Source: Candidula unifasciata (lineage: Eukaryota; Mollusca; Gastropoda; Stylommatophora; Geomitridae). Taken from it: DNA of 64,000 bases. Below are positions 12,405 through 27,400 of this stretch, piece after piece. The notes below the pieces were generated by a model. The model had not been told where the DNA came from. It saw only the letters and a program-made list of their open reading frames with translations, and searched no databases. Position 1 is the first letter of the stretch. Every line of letters starts with the position of its first letter. The stretch is from NCBI GenBank assembly GCA_905116865.2, contig CAJHNH020000220.1, positions 22,501-86,500 of the forward strand, written 5' to 3'. Both the position numbers and the translations under genes were made by a program.

Positions 12405-15400
12405 GTGTGTGTGTGTGCATATGTTTGTGGGCGGGCGAGTGGGTGTGCTGAATAAGTGAATTAAAATCCTCCACAGAAGAACAAACAAAACCAATATAGG
12501 ATTACCTTGGTTGACGCATAACAACAACTAAAAACTCTAAAACAAAATTCTATAGTATCGATTTTTAAAAATCTGGTAAATCTGCTAAAGATAAATGCTA
12601 ATTAGATACTTTTATTAAATGTTTACATAAACAGACACTACAGACAATCTTCCATGTTTCTCCATTGTTTTCATTAACTACATTTTAAGATATTCTTTTT
12701 TGAGCTGTTGAGACATAACTCCAAAAGAGTTTCACACCCAAGTGTTTCAGATGCTAATGTCCAAGACGTATCTTTTGTTTCCAAGGAAAAGGCTAAACAG
12801 TGTGAGGAGCTGAAGGTGTCCTTAAAGGAAGAGAACCTGAAGTCCCAGAATCGTCTCAAGAAAGAGCTGACTGACCTTGACACGGAAGTGCAAGAATTGA
12901 AAGCCAAGGTGAATAACCTTCAACTGGAGAATATCATGAAGGATGGCCTCACAGATAAACTGAGGTCAGAGAAATGTCTACATTGCATAATAATCAATAA
13001 CGGTAATAACAGTCATAGCACAACTAAAAGAGCTAAAGCCTTATTACAAATTTTCAAAAACAACAATTTTTCTTACAACGAATTTTTTGGACCTATGAAT
13101 GATGCAGACAGTGGGGAATGGAGAGTGAGAAGCAACAATGAAATTCATCATCATCATCATGTAGCAGGTCCTTTGCAGAACGTCGCTCTCATCACAGTCT
13201 GCCTGAAAGAAACTCGGTCTCTCGCCAGTTCTCCCGCCTCATGAACTTTCACACCTAAGGGGTCACTTGTATCCTGCTCCCATCTTCGTGTCGGTCGGCC
13301 CCTGCCCCTCCTTCCTAGTACCCTTCCTTCTGCTATAATTTTTTTCCAATCCGTCATGGCGCTTGATATGACCAAAATATTTCAGCTTTTGAGAAAGAAT
13401 GCTATTTATTAGCCAATCTTCCTTGATGTTCAGTTCTTTTAAGATGTCAATATTTCTCATCTTCTTTGTCCAAGATATTCATGGCTTCCATAATGAGTTT
13501 CTTGGGATAGTAATGGGGTAGTTTCCCGTTGCTTTCCACATCCACATGGCTTTAGACCAAGTCCTCAGCCTTCAGCAACCTTTTTGATTGCTAGGGCAAG
13601 TGAGTGCCCTGCTCTGTGATGCTCCTGCTAACAGCAGAGGGCACCCCAGAGGTGTCCACTTAACCCGGCGGATACTCGGTCCCCATAGCTGCGTTGGCCA
13701 CACCGCAGTGTGTTTACCGTCCTCTACTGCGTGGAGTTGCAGTTGGGGTTTTCCTTTCACTGAGTCTTGAGACCAGAATGGCATTTCCCAAAACTCTCCA
13801 GTACTTTCAGAGGACAGGAAATTCATAATGTGTTTAAATCACCATTGATCACTGGCATCGTGAGAGCTAATAGACTGAAATGGCTAGGGTATATTGAGAG
13901 AATGTCAGATGACAGAGAGGTAAAAACTGTATACACAAGGGAGTTGAATGGTCACAGAGCATGAGACAGACTAAGAAAACAATGGCGAGATAATATGCAG
14001 ACAGACCCACAGACACTTGGTATCCCAAACTGGAAAGAGAATGCTGTCCCAAAGATAAATGGAGGTGGGTGATATCTGCAGTAATGAACCTCAAGGGCTG
14101 GAAATGCTACAGGAGAAGAAAATAGTCATAACTATAATACATGAATCTGCATCTTCTTAAAATAGAAAAATGAAAATTGTTTAAATAAAAATCACTAATG
14201 TAGAGCTTTGGGAGAGAACCAAACAGGTTCCAGTGGACCAAGAGGTGAAGAAAAGGACTCTGGCTTTGGATAGGACACATATTAAGCAAACCTGAGAACA
14301 GTAAAACTAGAATGTCTTTACACTGGAACACACAGGGGAATACAAAGAAAGGCAAACCAAAAACACACGGAGAAGGGAGCTAGAGAGTGACATTAAAAGA
14401 AAGGGAGGGCATAGGAGAGCTGCAAGCAATAGGGAAGGATAGAAAGACTTGGTGTGAGTTGATTGAGAGCCTATGCTCCACTGGGAGCAAGAAAGGCATA
14501 AGAAGAAGGGGTGAATTCCAAAAACATTACTACTGTTATTGCTTACGTTATTGCTTCTGTTGTACTACTATTACAACAATGCAACACACAGTTAATGCTA
14601 CCACTAAAACAGCAACAACAACAATAGTTGCTATTACTACTACTAGCACCACTATTACTATCATTATCACTACTACTAGTTTTGCTACTACTACCACCCC
14701 TATTACTATCAGTAGTTCTACTACAATTACTGCAACTACAACTATTACAACTACTACTATTACAACAACTACTACTAATACCACCACTACTACTAATACC
14801 ACTACTGCCACTGCAAGTCACACCTATACAAACAATAATTACATACTGATGTGGCTTGCCATCATGTCTTGTCAAAACTGATAAATTAAATATTATGAAA
14901 TTTTCTGAAATGACAGGTCAGAGATTAATGAAATGGGTGCCATCATTGACAGGGAAAGGCAAGAGAAGCAAAGGATGTCATCCGAGCAGAAGAAAGTCTT
15001 GGAGAACCTCAAGAAAGAAACGGTGAGCAGGTGGCTGTATTCAGTACTGAAACTAAGCTAGGTCTGACACCCTTGCTGATCTCATACAGGTACCTTTGTA
15101 GAAGCAAACTAAAGTCATCATAGCTCCATATATTTCTCCATCCTCTTATCAAGTGGTCAGTTGGGGTTGTGACTTCATCGCAGATGGATCACCTCATAAT
15201 TGCTCCATTCCTGTGCCAGTGAAAACAACACAAAATTCCCACCACTTTCCCATCTGAATTTAAACCGATGCATTCCTGGCAGAGTTCAATAACCTGCACC
15301 TGCATAGGCAAAATGCACAAGGCAGCCAACAGAGGTGCCAACACCTACAGTGTGTCCCAGAATTGCTTTTCATATTCGACAGAGACAGCAGTCACAACAA

Positions 15401-18400
15401 ACTAGCAGATGCACACGCATTACTGCATGCCCCAGGTCTCTTACATGATGATGCTACCAGTCTCTTACATGATGATGCTCCCAGTCTCTTACATGGTGAT
15501 GCTCCCAGTCTCTTACATGGTGATGCTCCCAGTCTCTTACATGGTGATGCTACCAGTCTCTTACATAGTGATGCCTCAGTCTCTTACATGGTGATGCTAC
15601 CAGTCTCTTACATGATGATGCTACCAGTATCTTACATGATGATGCTACCAGTCTCTTACATGGTTATGCTCCCAGTCTCTTACATGGTGATGCTCCCAGT
15701 CTCTTACATGGTGATGCTCCCAGTCTCTTACATGGTGATGCTCCCAGTCTCTTACATGGTGATGCTCCCAGTCTCTTACATGGTGATGCTACCAGTCTCT
15801 TACATAGTGATGCTCCCAGTATCTTACATGGTGATGCTACCAGTCTCTTACATGGTGATGCTACCAGTCTCTTACATGGTGATGCTACCAGTCTCTTACA
15901 TGGTGATGCTACCAGTCTCTTACATGGTGATGCTACCAGTATCTTACATGGTGATGCTACCAGTCTCTTACATGGTGATGCTACCAGTCTCTTACATGGT
16001 GATGCTACCAGTATCTTACATGGTGATGCTACCAGTCTCTTACATGGTGATGCTACCAGTATCTTACATGGTGATGCTACCAGTCTCTTACATGGTGATG
16101 CTCCCAGTCTCTTACATGGTGATGCTCCCAGTCTCTTACATGGTGATGCTACCAGTCTCTTACATGGTGATGCTCCCAGTCTCTTACATGGTGATGCTCC
16201 CAGTCTCTTACATAGTGATGCTCCCAGTCTCTTACATAGTGATGCTCCCAGTCTCTTACATGGTGATGCTCCCAGTCTCTTACATGGTGATGCTACCAGT
16301 ATCTTACATGGTGATGCTACCAGTATCTTACATGGTGATGCTCACAGTATCTTACATGGTGATGCTACCAGTATCTTACATGGTGATGCTACCAGTATCT
16401 TACATGGTGATGCTCCCAGTATCTTACAAGGTGATGCTACCAGTCTCTTACATGGTGATGCTACCAGTATCTTACATGGTGATGCTACCAGTCTCTTACA
16501 AAGTGATGCTACCAGTCTCTTACATGGTGATGCTACCAGTATCTTACATGGTGATGCTACCAGTCTCTTACAAAGTGATGCTACCAGTATCTTACATGGT
16601 GATGCTACCAGTCTCTTACAAAGTGATGCTCCCAGTATCTTACATGGTGATGCTTCCAGTCTCTTACATGGTGATGCTACCAGTCTCTTACATTGTGATG
16701 CTCCCAGTCTCTTACATGGTGATGCTCCCAGTCTCTTACATGGTGATGCTCCCAGTCTCTTACATGGTGATGTCCCCCCAGTCTCTTACATGGTGATGCC
16801 TCAGTCTCTTACATGGTGATGTCCCCCCAGTCTCTTACATGGTGATGTCCCCCCAGTCTCTTACATGGTGATGTCCCCCCAGTCTCTTACATGGTGATGT
16901 CCCCCCAGTCTCTTACATGGTGATGTCCCCCCAGTCTCTTACATGGTGATGTCCCCCCAGTCTCTTACATGGTGATGCCCCCCAGTCTCTTACATGGTGA
17001 TGTCCCCCCCCCCCCGTCTCTTACATGGTGATGTCCCCCCAGTCTCTTACATGGTGATGTCCCCCCAGTCTCTTACATGGTGATGCTCCCAGTCTCTTAC
17101 ACAGTGATGCCTCAGTCTCTTACGTGGTGATGTCTCCCCCCAGTCTGTTACATGGTGATGCCCCAGTCTCTTACATGGTGATGTCCCAGTCTCTTACACG
17201 GTGATGACCCAGTCTCTTACATGGTGATGCCATAATCTCTTACATGGTGATGCCATAATCTCTTACATGGTGATGCCATCATCTCTTACATGGTGATGCC
17301 ATCATCTCTTACATGGTGATGCCATCATCTCTTACATGGTGATGCCATCATCTCTTACATGGTGATGCCATTATCTCTGACATGGTGATGACCCAGTCTC
17401 TTACATGGTGATGTCCCCCCAGTCTCTTACATGGTGATGACCCAGTCTCTTACATGGTGATGCCATAATCTCTTACATGGTGATGACCCAGTCTCTTACA
17501 TGGTGATGTCCCAGTCTCTTACATGGGGATATCCCAGTCTCTTACATGTTGATGTCCCCCCAGTCTCTTACATGGTGATGACCCAGTCTCTTACATGGTG
17601 ATGACCCAGTCTCTGACATGGTGATGACCCAGTCTCTTACATGGTGATGACCCAGTCTCTTACATGGTGATGTCCCAGTCTCTTACATGGTGATGTCCCA
17701 GTCTCTTACATGGTGATGACCCAGTCTCTTACATGGTGATGTCCCAGTCTCTTACATGGTGATGCTACCAGTCTCTTACATGGTGATGCTACCAGTCTCT
17801 TACATGGTGATGCTACCAGTCTCTTACATGGTGATGCTACCAGTCTCTTACATGGTGATGCTACCAGTATCTTACATGGTGATGCTACCATGGTGATGAC
17901 CCAGTCTCTTACATGGTGATGACCCAGTCTCTTACATGGTGATGACCCAGTCTCTTACATGGTGATGACCCAGTCTCTTACATGGTGATGACCCAGTCTC
18001 TTACATGGTGATGTCCCAGTCTCTTACATGGTGATGTCCCAGTCTCTTACATGGTGATGACCCAGTCTCTGACATGGTGATGACCCAGTCTCTTACATGG
18101 TGATGACCCAGTCTCTTACATGGTGATGACCCAGTCTCTTACATGGTGATGTCCCAGTCTCTTACATGGTGATGCCATAATCTCTTACATGGTGATGCCA
18201 TTATCTCTTACATGGTGATGCCATCATCTCTTACATGGTGATGCCATTATCTCTTACATGGTGATGTCATCATCTCTTACATGGTGATGACCCAGTCTCT
18301 TACATGGTGATGCCATCATCTCTTACATGGTGATGACCCAGTCTTTTACATGGTGATGCCATCATCTCCTACATGGTGATGACCCAGTCTCTGACACAGT

Positions 18401-21400
18401 GCCATTCTCACACTGTTGTTCAAAAACCACACACTATTTCTTTTAAACTGAGCCACAGCTGGAAACGAACCCTACTGCTCAAGTATCATGACATTATCAT
18501 CTGTATTTACCAGGCTCTAGGCCATGAAGCCGCACTATTTCCTTACCCATTATTAACTATTGGCCTCTCTACGCAAGAACAATCAAGGAATCATTTCACC
18601 TCTGTGCCACTATGTCTCTACTTCTTACCAACAAGCCCTCAGACAACCCATGCTGACTTGTTCAAGACTAGCTGAGTTTGCAGTTAAAGTTGTCACTATG
18701 ATAAATTATCCCGTCTCACCTAGCTACATTGGCCATGCACTCAGCATAGATAAGACAAGACTTGCCCATCAAGCCCTCATGTGGACACGGGAAGGGAAAC
18801 AGAAAACAGAGAAGACCAAGAGAGATCCTGCGTAGAACCATCATCAGGGAAGGCTCAACCATGGGCCTACTAAACATCCAAGATCTAAAACAGGTGGCTG
18901 GACATGGAGAGCAATGACCCCTGATCTATGCGCTGCCACAGGTTGAAGAGGAAAGAATAACTAGCTTAATGGTAGGTTTTGTCACAGTATTTCCTTTTCT
19001 TCCTTGTCCTGAATTATCTACGATCTCACCCTGGCAGGGCCATCTTTACGGCATTAAGGGTCCCTGGGCACATCAGTATTGTTGGTTTAGGGGAAAAGGT
19101 AAGGTGCAAATTATATTGGTTTTTGTTTGTTATTGTTTTACAATAAATTATTCTAAACATTACATATTTTTTTAAATTTATGGCACATCAAGTCACATGA
19201 CATAAAGAGATTCGCCTGGGGCCGCTATGTTTTTGGAGCCCTATGGTAAGTGCTCACCGAATCCCGGTAGCCGGGATCAACAACATTCCGTTCTGCGATT
19301 GTTTATCATATAGGGCTCACAGTCCCTTGTTCTGTTCTGTTCTTCTTCTTACAAGCATTCAGCGGCTGCAAACTCCAGCAGAAACTTTTGGTGGTTCATC
19401 CACTTCTGGACATTAGTCTTGTTCTAGAACCTGATTTTTGCGTGCACCTCAGTTTGACAGATCTGGCTCTTTTGAATGCAGACTGTTGCTTCTTCGCCTC
19501 TCAGGGAGATGCACTCTGATTTTGAAGGACATGTTCCTAATAAGTCAACTCTTTCACAGGTCTGTGGCAGTGGTTCTATTCCCCTCGCCTCTTTCAAAAC
19601 ATAAATGTTGCTATTTTTTGACAGTTTGTGGGGATTGTTAGGATTCTCTTGTAAAACCGCATTTCAGAGGCCTCCAGAAATTGCTGGATTGTCCGTTCAT
19701 TTTTCCAGGATTTACAGCCAAATTTCAAATTGACTTTATATAGCATGTGCAAATTCTTGCATGATTAGTGATAGTAAATGAACACACTATGAATTTGAGA
19801 GCACACCACTTGGCTAACGCACGTCTGCAACATTCATAGGGATCGGCGGTGCTCAGGCTGAGGGAATCCATGTCCTTGGAGAATCAGAGAGCTCTGGAGG
19901 AGCTTAAGAAGCAGCTGGAGGAAGAAAAGCGAGAAGCTGCAGCCAGGAGTGACCAGCGACTGATGCACATTCTTGACAAGCATACCTACCAGATAGAGGT
20001 AGACATGATTTCTGTTATAATCTGTTTTGTTATATTGTATCACAATATGTTTTATTATGTTATCACACTCAATGTCGGCAAACATGCATTCCTATAATTA
20101 CGATATTGCCTTTCTTACAGAATAGACATGCTTCACCACGTTTCTCCCTGATGCACATAGTTGGGCTTGCCTCTGAAACCTGCCCGCCTCCTGCAGCCGA
20201 GTGTGCTGACAATGCAGATCCACCTTGTACATTCTTTTTCTGGTTTATATTTTCACTTATTCGTCAGCATGTCTCATCTTTCATTTACCTGCACTTCAGC
20301 ATATTCGCAGATGTCAAAGTCATTGTTGCCTTCATACTCGCTGTATCTCATACAAGTAGCCATGTGTTTTTGTTGATGTGTTCTGGTTGCATGTCTGTGC
20401 CAGTGATATTCCACTGAGTGAGTGATGTAAAGAAATTCCATGCCAGGAGAATGAGAAGAAGAACACAAGAAAGAGCAAGAAAAGGAAGAAGAAGAACAAG
20501 AGAAGAACAGAAAGAGACCAAGAGGAAGCAGAAGAACATGAAGGTGAAAAAGAGAAAGAAGAAGAACAGAAAAAAAAGGAGAAGAGCAGAAAAAGATGAA
20601 GTAGAAGAGTAAGAAGCTGAAGAAGAGGAAGAAAAAGATCACAAAAAAGGAGAGCAGAAAAAGCGGAAGTAGAACAATCAGATATAAAAGGAAGTCCTCT
20701 TCCTAAATCAATGTTATACTTGTATTGCAGGCCAAGAATGCAGAGATTGCCAGGCTGGAAGATGTCATCACCAGACTTGAGAGCAGCCGGCAGATGGAGC
20801 TCCATGAACAAGTGGGTAACCTGCCTGGCGTCTTGTCTGGGGCAGACGTGAGCGATCATGAGCCACATCTTCTCTTTCTTCTGATATTCTAATGAAGCTG
20901 ATATTTATTACATATAGTCCTGTTTGTACTCAAACTATTCAATATACAAGTTTCTATAATTCTCATTAACATCAAATTATTTTGTTTCAATAATTGTTGT
21001 GTATAAAAAAAAATATTTTGTATGCTGTTGCAAAGCTAAGTGATTTGAAACAATAATTAGCCAAATTTTGTGACAGTGTTTTCTCAGTCTGCCTTTTATA
21101 TGGCAACCAACCAACCAAAATCAATGACTGTACATGATTGTTCATTAATAGTCTTGTTTTATTGCCTAAGTTCTGTAGGGAGGAAATTCATTCTAGTGGC
21201 TTAAAGTTCTCTAGACGATGAAATAGCCAGTCACATTTCAGGCCTTCTAGTGTCTTCAAGTTCTCTACAGGATGAAATAGCCAGTCACATTTCTGGCCTT
21301 CTAGTGTCTTCAAGTTCTCTACAGGATGAAATAGCCAGCCACATTCCTGGCCTTCTAGTGGCTTAAAGTTGTTTACAGGATGAAATAGCCAGCCACATTC

Positions 21401-24400
21401 CTGGCCTTCTAGTGGCTTAAAGTTGTTTACAGGATGAAATAGCCAGCCACATTCCTGGCCTTCTAGTGGCTTAAAGTTGTTTACAGGATGAAATAGCCAG
21501 CCACATTTCAGGCCTTCTAGTAGCTTAAAGCTCTGTATGGGATTAAATAGCCAGCCACATTCCAGGCCTTCTAGTCCCTTGTTATGCCATATCTTCCTGG
21601 TAAGTTATAATAGTGTTTTCCACTTATTTGGAAGTCAATATTTCACTGTCGAGACAACATGCTGAATAACATATTGTTTAAAATACATTTTGTGTGTGCC
21701 TATGAATCAGTTTTTGCTAACTTTTTTCCAGATCATTGATGCTGTACAAAGAGAGAGGGAGAAAATAGAACGAGAGAAAGATTTGCAGTTTAGGGAAGAG
21801 AAAGAAGAAGAAAAACGACGTAACAATGACCTGTTGGCAACCATTGACAGGGAGAAACAATCAAACAGGGACTTGATGAGGGAGATAACTGGCCTGAAGA
21901 AGGTGACATATTTGTGTGTAAATATACAAGAATTATATTTCTTATGCCTGACTTGGGTACTAAGTAATTTCCTGGGAAATAAAGGCATCCGGTGTGACAG
22001 TGACAATATCACTCTATAACAGTATGTGTATGGCATTACCATGTGATGTGCCACAGGCGTAGACAGGGCCCTCTACTCTTGTTTTACTTTGTTTCTAATG
22101 CTTAAATTAAACATACAAGTCTATCACCATCTGCCTGCCAGAATGAATGCCCTAAAGAGTCCTATTCTGACTTTATACTGTATGTTTCAACAGCCTTTAT
22201 AGAAATATCTAAAATTTTAGGTTTATTAGAACATTTATACTGTTCCACTTGTTTTATGTGTCTCTGAAACCTGGAGCACAACTAAAAAAGATTGTGTCTT
22301 CTTACAGATTTTCGAAAAACAAAGTCTTGCAACAAATTTTTGGACCCACCAAAGATGCAGACAGCGGGAAATGGAGAGTGAAAAGCAACAAAGACATTTA
22401 TAATATATTTAAAATACCATTGATCACTACCACATAGAGGGCTAATGGACTGAAATGGCTAAGACATATTGAAACAATGTTAGATGACAGAGATGTAAAA
22501 ACTGTATGTATAAGTGAGGTGACTGGTCATAGACCATGCAGCAGACCAAGAAGATGATGGAGAGATAATATCAAGACCTTCAAACACTTGGTGTCACCAG
22601 CTGGGAAAAAAATGGCTACCAGATAGATGAATGGATGCAGATGATATCTGCAGCACTGAACCTCAAGCACTTGGAGATACTGTTCGAGTTGAGATAGAGA
22701 CGAAGCAAGATAATTTATCCAATTTTATAAGAAAGAGCCGCTGGAACTTTATTGGTCATGCACTCAGACTGGATAAGACCAGACTCCCCCATCAAGCCCC
22801 ATATGGACACCAGAAGGGAACAGAAAACGGAGAAGTATAGAGACACTGCGTAGAACCATCATCAGGGACGGTTCAGCCATAGGCTTTATAAACATCCAAG
22901 ACCTAAAACAGGTGGCAACCAAAAGCCAGACATGGACAGCTATGACTTCTGCCCTATGAGCCACCCTAGGCTCAAGAGAAAACACTAGCTAGCTAACACT
23001 TCCCAGTAAATTGCGACACAAAATTATTTAACACAAAATTTATAAAGACTAGAAGTAGGATTAGTCAGCTTCACAGTATTATAAAAATTAGCAACAAAAT
23101 CAATATTTTAGCTATAAAGCTTTCATCAGCAGACGACATACAATAACATAAAATAAAACATATAATAACTTAGTTTTTCTTAGGGAAAATCTCCATCCAT
23201 GCTCCAACAGCAGAGGCACTCACATGTCCTAAGTAGACATTGCATCAATTTTAACAGACATACCAGCGAGCGATCTGCTTGTAAAAATGATGAACTATTT
23301 GTTTTATTGTAATGCTATGGCTATGATCCTTTAGACATTTTAACACAGGTCAAAAAGGGCATTACCATAGCATTACCAAGATTAAAGGTTAGTTGCGTAT
23401 TCTTTACAGGACGTTGCAGAACCAACCCCAACAGCCTCTGGCTGTTGTGTGGTTTTTCTAGGCATATTTACATCCAGTAGTTTGCCATTGCTTGCTGGAC
23501 GGTCGGCTTCTTTGATACCACTGTCGAAACTAACGCAAGGCGAATGGCTCACAGCTGGGATCAAACCCGGCATCCCTGCATTACAAAGCGTTCACATCGA
23601 CTGAGCCACAGAGCCGATTACCAAGATTAAACAGCATTAAAATTTCATGGTTAAGCACCAACAAACTAACTTTATTTTCAAAGGGTCACATATTAGGCAC
23701 ACAGGCTTGTCCTACATTTATCCCTTTCAAACTCCCATCTTTCACACAGCATTTGTATTTCATCAATAAAGCATGTTATGTTCATATAATAATTGCATAT
23801 TATGAATATCAAGTCAAAAACCAAAGCCTGGATGGTAAAATATGTGCGTAGGCTAGGAAATCAAGGTTAGCATCTCGAGAGCATGCATCTTGCCTGTAGC
23901 AACATATGAATGTGAGTCATGGACCTGCCCCCAGTCCTTTAGAATGAAAATAGAAGCTGTTGAGCTGAAATGCCGTAGAAAGATTCCCAAAAACCATAGA
24001 CAAAAAAGAAAAGCAATACTGACATTCTAAACTATTCGAACATAAAGGAAAATTGGATAATAAATAACATCTTGTCTCGGAAGCTGAAATATTGTGGTCA
24101 TATTAAGCTTCATGGCGGACTGGAAAAACAAAATAAAAGCAAAATGTATGATACAAGGAAGGAGGGGCAGGAGCCGAGCAACACAAAGATGGGCACAGGA
24201 TATAAGTGACTCTTTCAATATGAAAGTACATGAGGCAGGAGAGCCAGCTAAAGAGAGCAAGTTTTTTCAGACAGAACATGATGGAAGCGACATTCTGCAA
24301 AGAACCTGCTACACGGGGCGGCAGAGCTGGCAAGAGGCAGAGTTTACTTCACGCTGAACGTGATGGGAGCGAAGTTATGTAAAGCACCTGCTATATGATG

Positions 24401-27400
24401 ATGAGGACTTATTTTATTTTTAACGTTGAGGCCTATGTTGCTATGTGGTTAATCCATTTGTCTCTTTGCTCTGAAAGTCACTGGTTAATTTTAGGACTGC
24501 ATCGTTTGGTTGAAGAATCTGGCCAGCACTTTTGACTTCTTTCGTCAGTATTTGTGATTTATCACTACATTCACTCTTATATAGCTTGATACCAGCTGTT
24601 GTCCAAAACATGAGCAATTCATTGAGGTTTGTTTAGTTTGATAACAAACACAAAACTTTAACCACGATGATAAACTATTTGTGTCTGTATTTGTGGTGTA
24701 GGAGCTGGAGGAGCTCAAGAAACAACAGCGAGAGGCCAACAAGGAAAAGTTGGTGGCTGTGGTTCGAGCCAAGGATCAGATGAAAGAACAGGGCATTGCA
24801 GAAAGTGAGAGAATCAAGTTCAATCTGAAACAGGTGAGTTGTTTAATCTTATTTTTTTTTTTTCAAAGTTAGATGACTTCATACACAGAAACAGATAGAG
24901 GGGAAAAGCAGAAAGCGAACATTCACTGTGTTTGAAAGGCAATCACTGAAACCAGAGATTTTCAATGATTAGCACTCATGGAAGTTTCAAGCACTTCTTG
25001 AGTGTTTTTGTACTAGTAAGCAAAACAGCTTTATCAGCTTGATGAGCACAGTGATCTCCACTGTACCTTGTCCAGACCTAACAACAGACCTAACAACAGA
25101 CATAACAACAGACCTAACAACAGACATAACAACAGACCTAACAACAGACATAACAACACACCTAACAACAGACATAACAACAGACCTAACAACAGACATA
25201 ACAACAGACTTAACAACAGACATAACAACAGACATAACAACAGACCTAACAACACACCTAACAACAGACATAACAACAGACATAACAACAGACCTAACAA
25301 CAGACATAACAACAGACCTAACAACAGACACAACAACAGACCTAACAACAGACCTAACAACAGACCTAACAACAGACCTAACAACAGACCTAACAACAGA
25401 CATAACAACAGACCTTACAACAGACCTAACAACAGACCTAACAACAGACCTAACAACAGACCTTACAACAGACATAACAACAGACCTAACAACAGACCTA
25501 ACAACAGACATAACAACAGACCTTACAACAGACATAACAACAGACATAACAGCAGACCTAAAATAGCCAATATCATTTTTTTAAAAACCAGTGTCAGCCT
25601 CAATATTTTTTTTGGGGGATACTAAACTACCAGTTGTTGACAGTTTGATTTCCTTTTATTTAATCAGACACTTGGATTTATTATTTAGAGGTTTTTGACA
25701 TTTTTTTTTATATATTTTTTGGATGTTTTTCTCCAAATTTGTGTTAATAGTGCCTAGGATTTTTCTTTTTGTTTTCTTTTTTTAATCATATTTTTTCTGG
25801 GATGGGGTGTTTAAAGTTTGTGGGGGGGGGGGGGGGTGGGGGGTGGGGGGGTTGAAGTTTGGGGTACACAGCCGCAAGCACACCCATACATGTACACACA
25901 TACATACACATGAACTCATACATACAGCTTCTGACAAATACATACATGCACTCATGCTGTTAAGACACAAACAAGCACCCACACTAATGGGTACACATAC
26001 ATGCACTCAAATTCACACACACACATACACAGACACACACATGCACAATCACCTCTATACACATATGATGGTGAGTGTGACTAGCAAGATCCGCCCGTAT
26101 TGATTCAAGTCAACCACAGTTAGACCACTAGATTTTTACATGGAAGCTTGGCTTGATTGGATTGTTACATACTTACTGTTTGTGTTTCATGGATTACACA
26201 GGAGCATGAGTCAGAGATCTCCAAACTGAAGGAAAGGTTACACGCCCGGGACCAGGAAGTTCACAGGGTCAAGGCTGAGATGGAGAGTGTCTGTGACAGA
26301 GAGCGGCAGACTGCTAAGGTTGGGATTATATGTTAGATGTGTTGTTGTCACCGTTATTGTCATCACTTATGTTGTCACCATCATTATCATCACTTATATG
26401 TTAGATGTGTTGTTGTCACCATTATTGTCATCACTGATATGTTAAATGCGTTGTTGTCACTGTTATTGTCATCACTTTTATGTTAGATGTGTTGTTGTCA
26501 CCGTTATTGTCATCACTTATATGTTAGATGTGTTGTTGTCACCGTTTTTGTCATCACTGATATGTTAGATGTGTTGTTGTCACCGTTATTGTCATAACTT
26601 ATATGTTAGATGTGTTGTTGTCACCGTTTTTGTCATCACTGATATGTTAGATGTGTTGTTGTCACCGTTATTGTCATAACTTATATGTTAGATGTGTTGT
26701 TGTCACCGTTATTGTCATCACTGATATGTTAAATGTGTTGTTGTCACCGTTATTGTCATAACTTATATGTTAGATGTGTTTTTGTCACCGTTATTGTCAT
26801 CACTGATATGTTAGATGTGTTGTTGTCACCGTTATTGTCATCACTGATATGTTAGATGTGTTGTTGTCACCGTTATTGTCATAACTTATATGTTAGATGT
26901 GTTTTTGTCACCATTATTGTCATCACTGATATGTTAGATGTGTTGTTGTCACTGTTATTGTCATCACTGATATGTTAGATGTGTTGTTGTCACTGTTATT
27001 GCCATCACTGATATGATAGATGTGTTGTCACCGTTATTGTCATCACTGATATGTTAGATGTGTTGTTGTCACCGTTATTGTCATCACTGATATGTTAGAT
27101 GTGTTGTTGTCACCATTATTGTCATCACTGATATGTTAGATGTGTTGTTGTCACCATTTTTGTCATCACTGATATGTTAGATGTGTTGTTGTCACCGTTA
27201 TTGTCATCACTGATATGTTAGATGTGTTGTTGTTACTGTTATTGCCATCACTGATATGTTAGATGTGTTGTTGTCACCGTTATTGTCATCACTTATATGT
27301 TATATGTGTTGTTGTCACCGTTATTTTCATCATTTATATGTTAGATGTGTTGTTGTCACCGTTATTTTCATCATTTATATGTTAGATGTGTTGTTGTCAC

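Noticed and set aside
12705..12785. Upstream extension of exon 5 (27 residues)
   Set aside because: The frame is open and phase-compatible, but the residues are not coil-like and the acceptor at 12785 keeps the heptads continuous. It remains possible as an alternative.
15363..16796. 477-codon frame repeating LPVSYMVM
   Set aside because: It is a 24-bp intronic array read in frame; it breaks down as soon as the unit length changes at about 16770.
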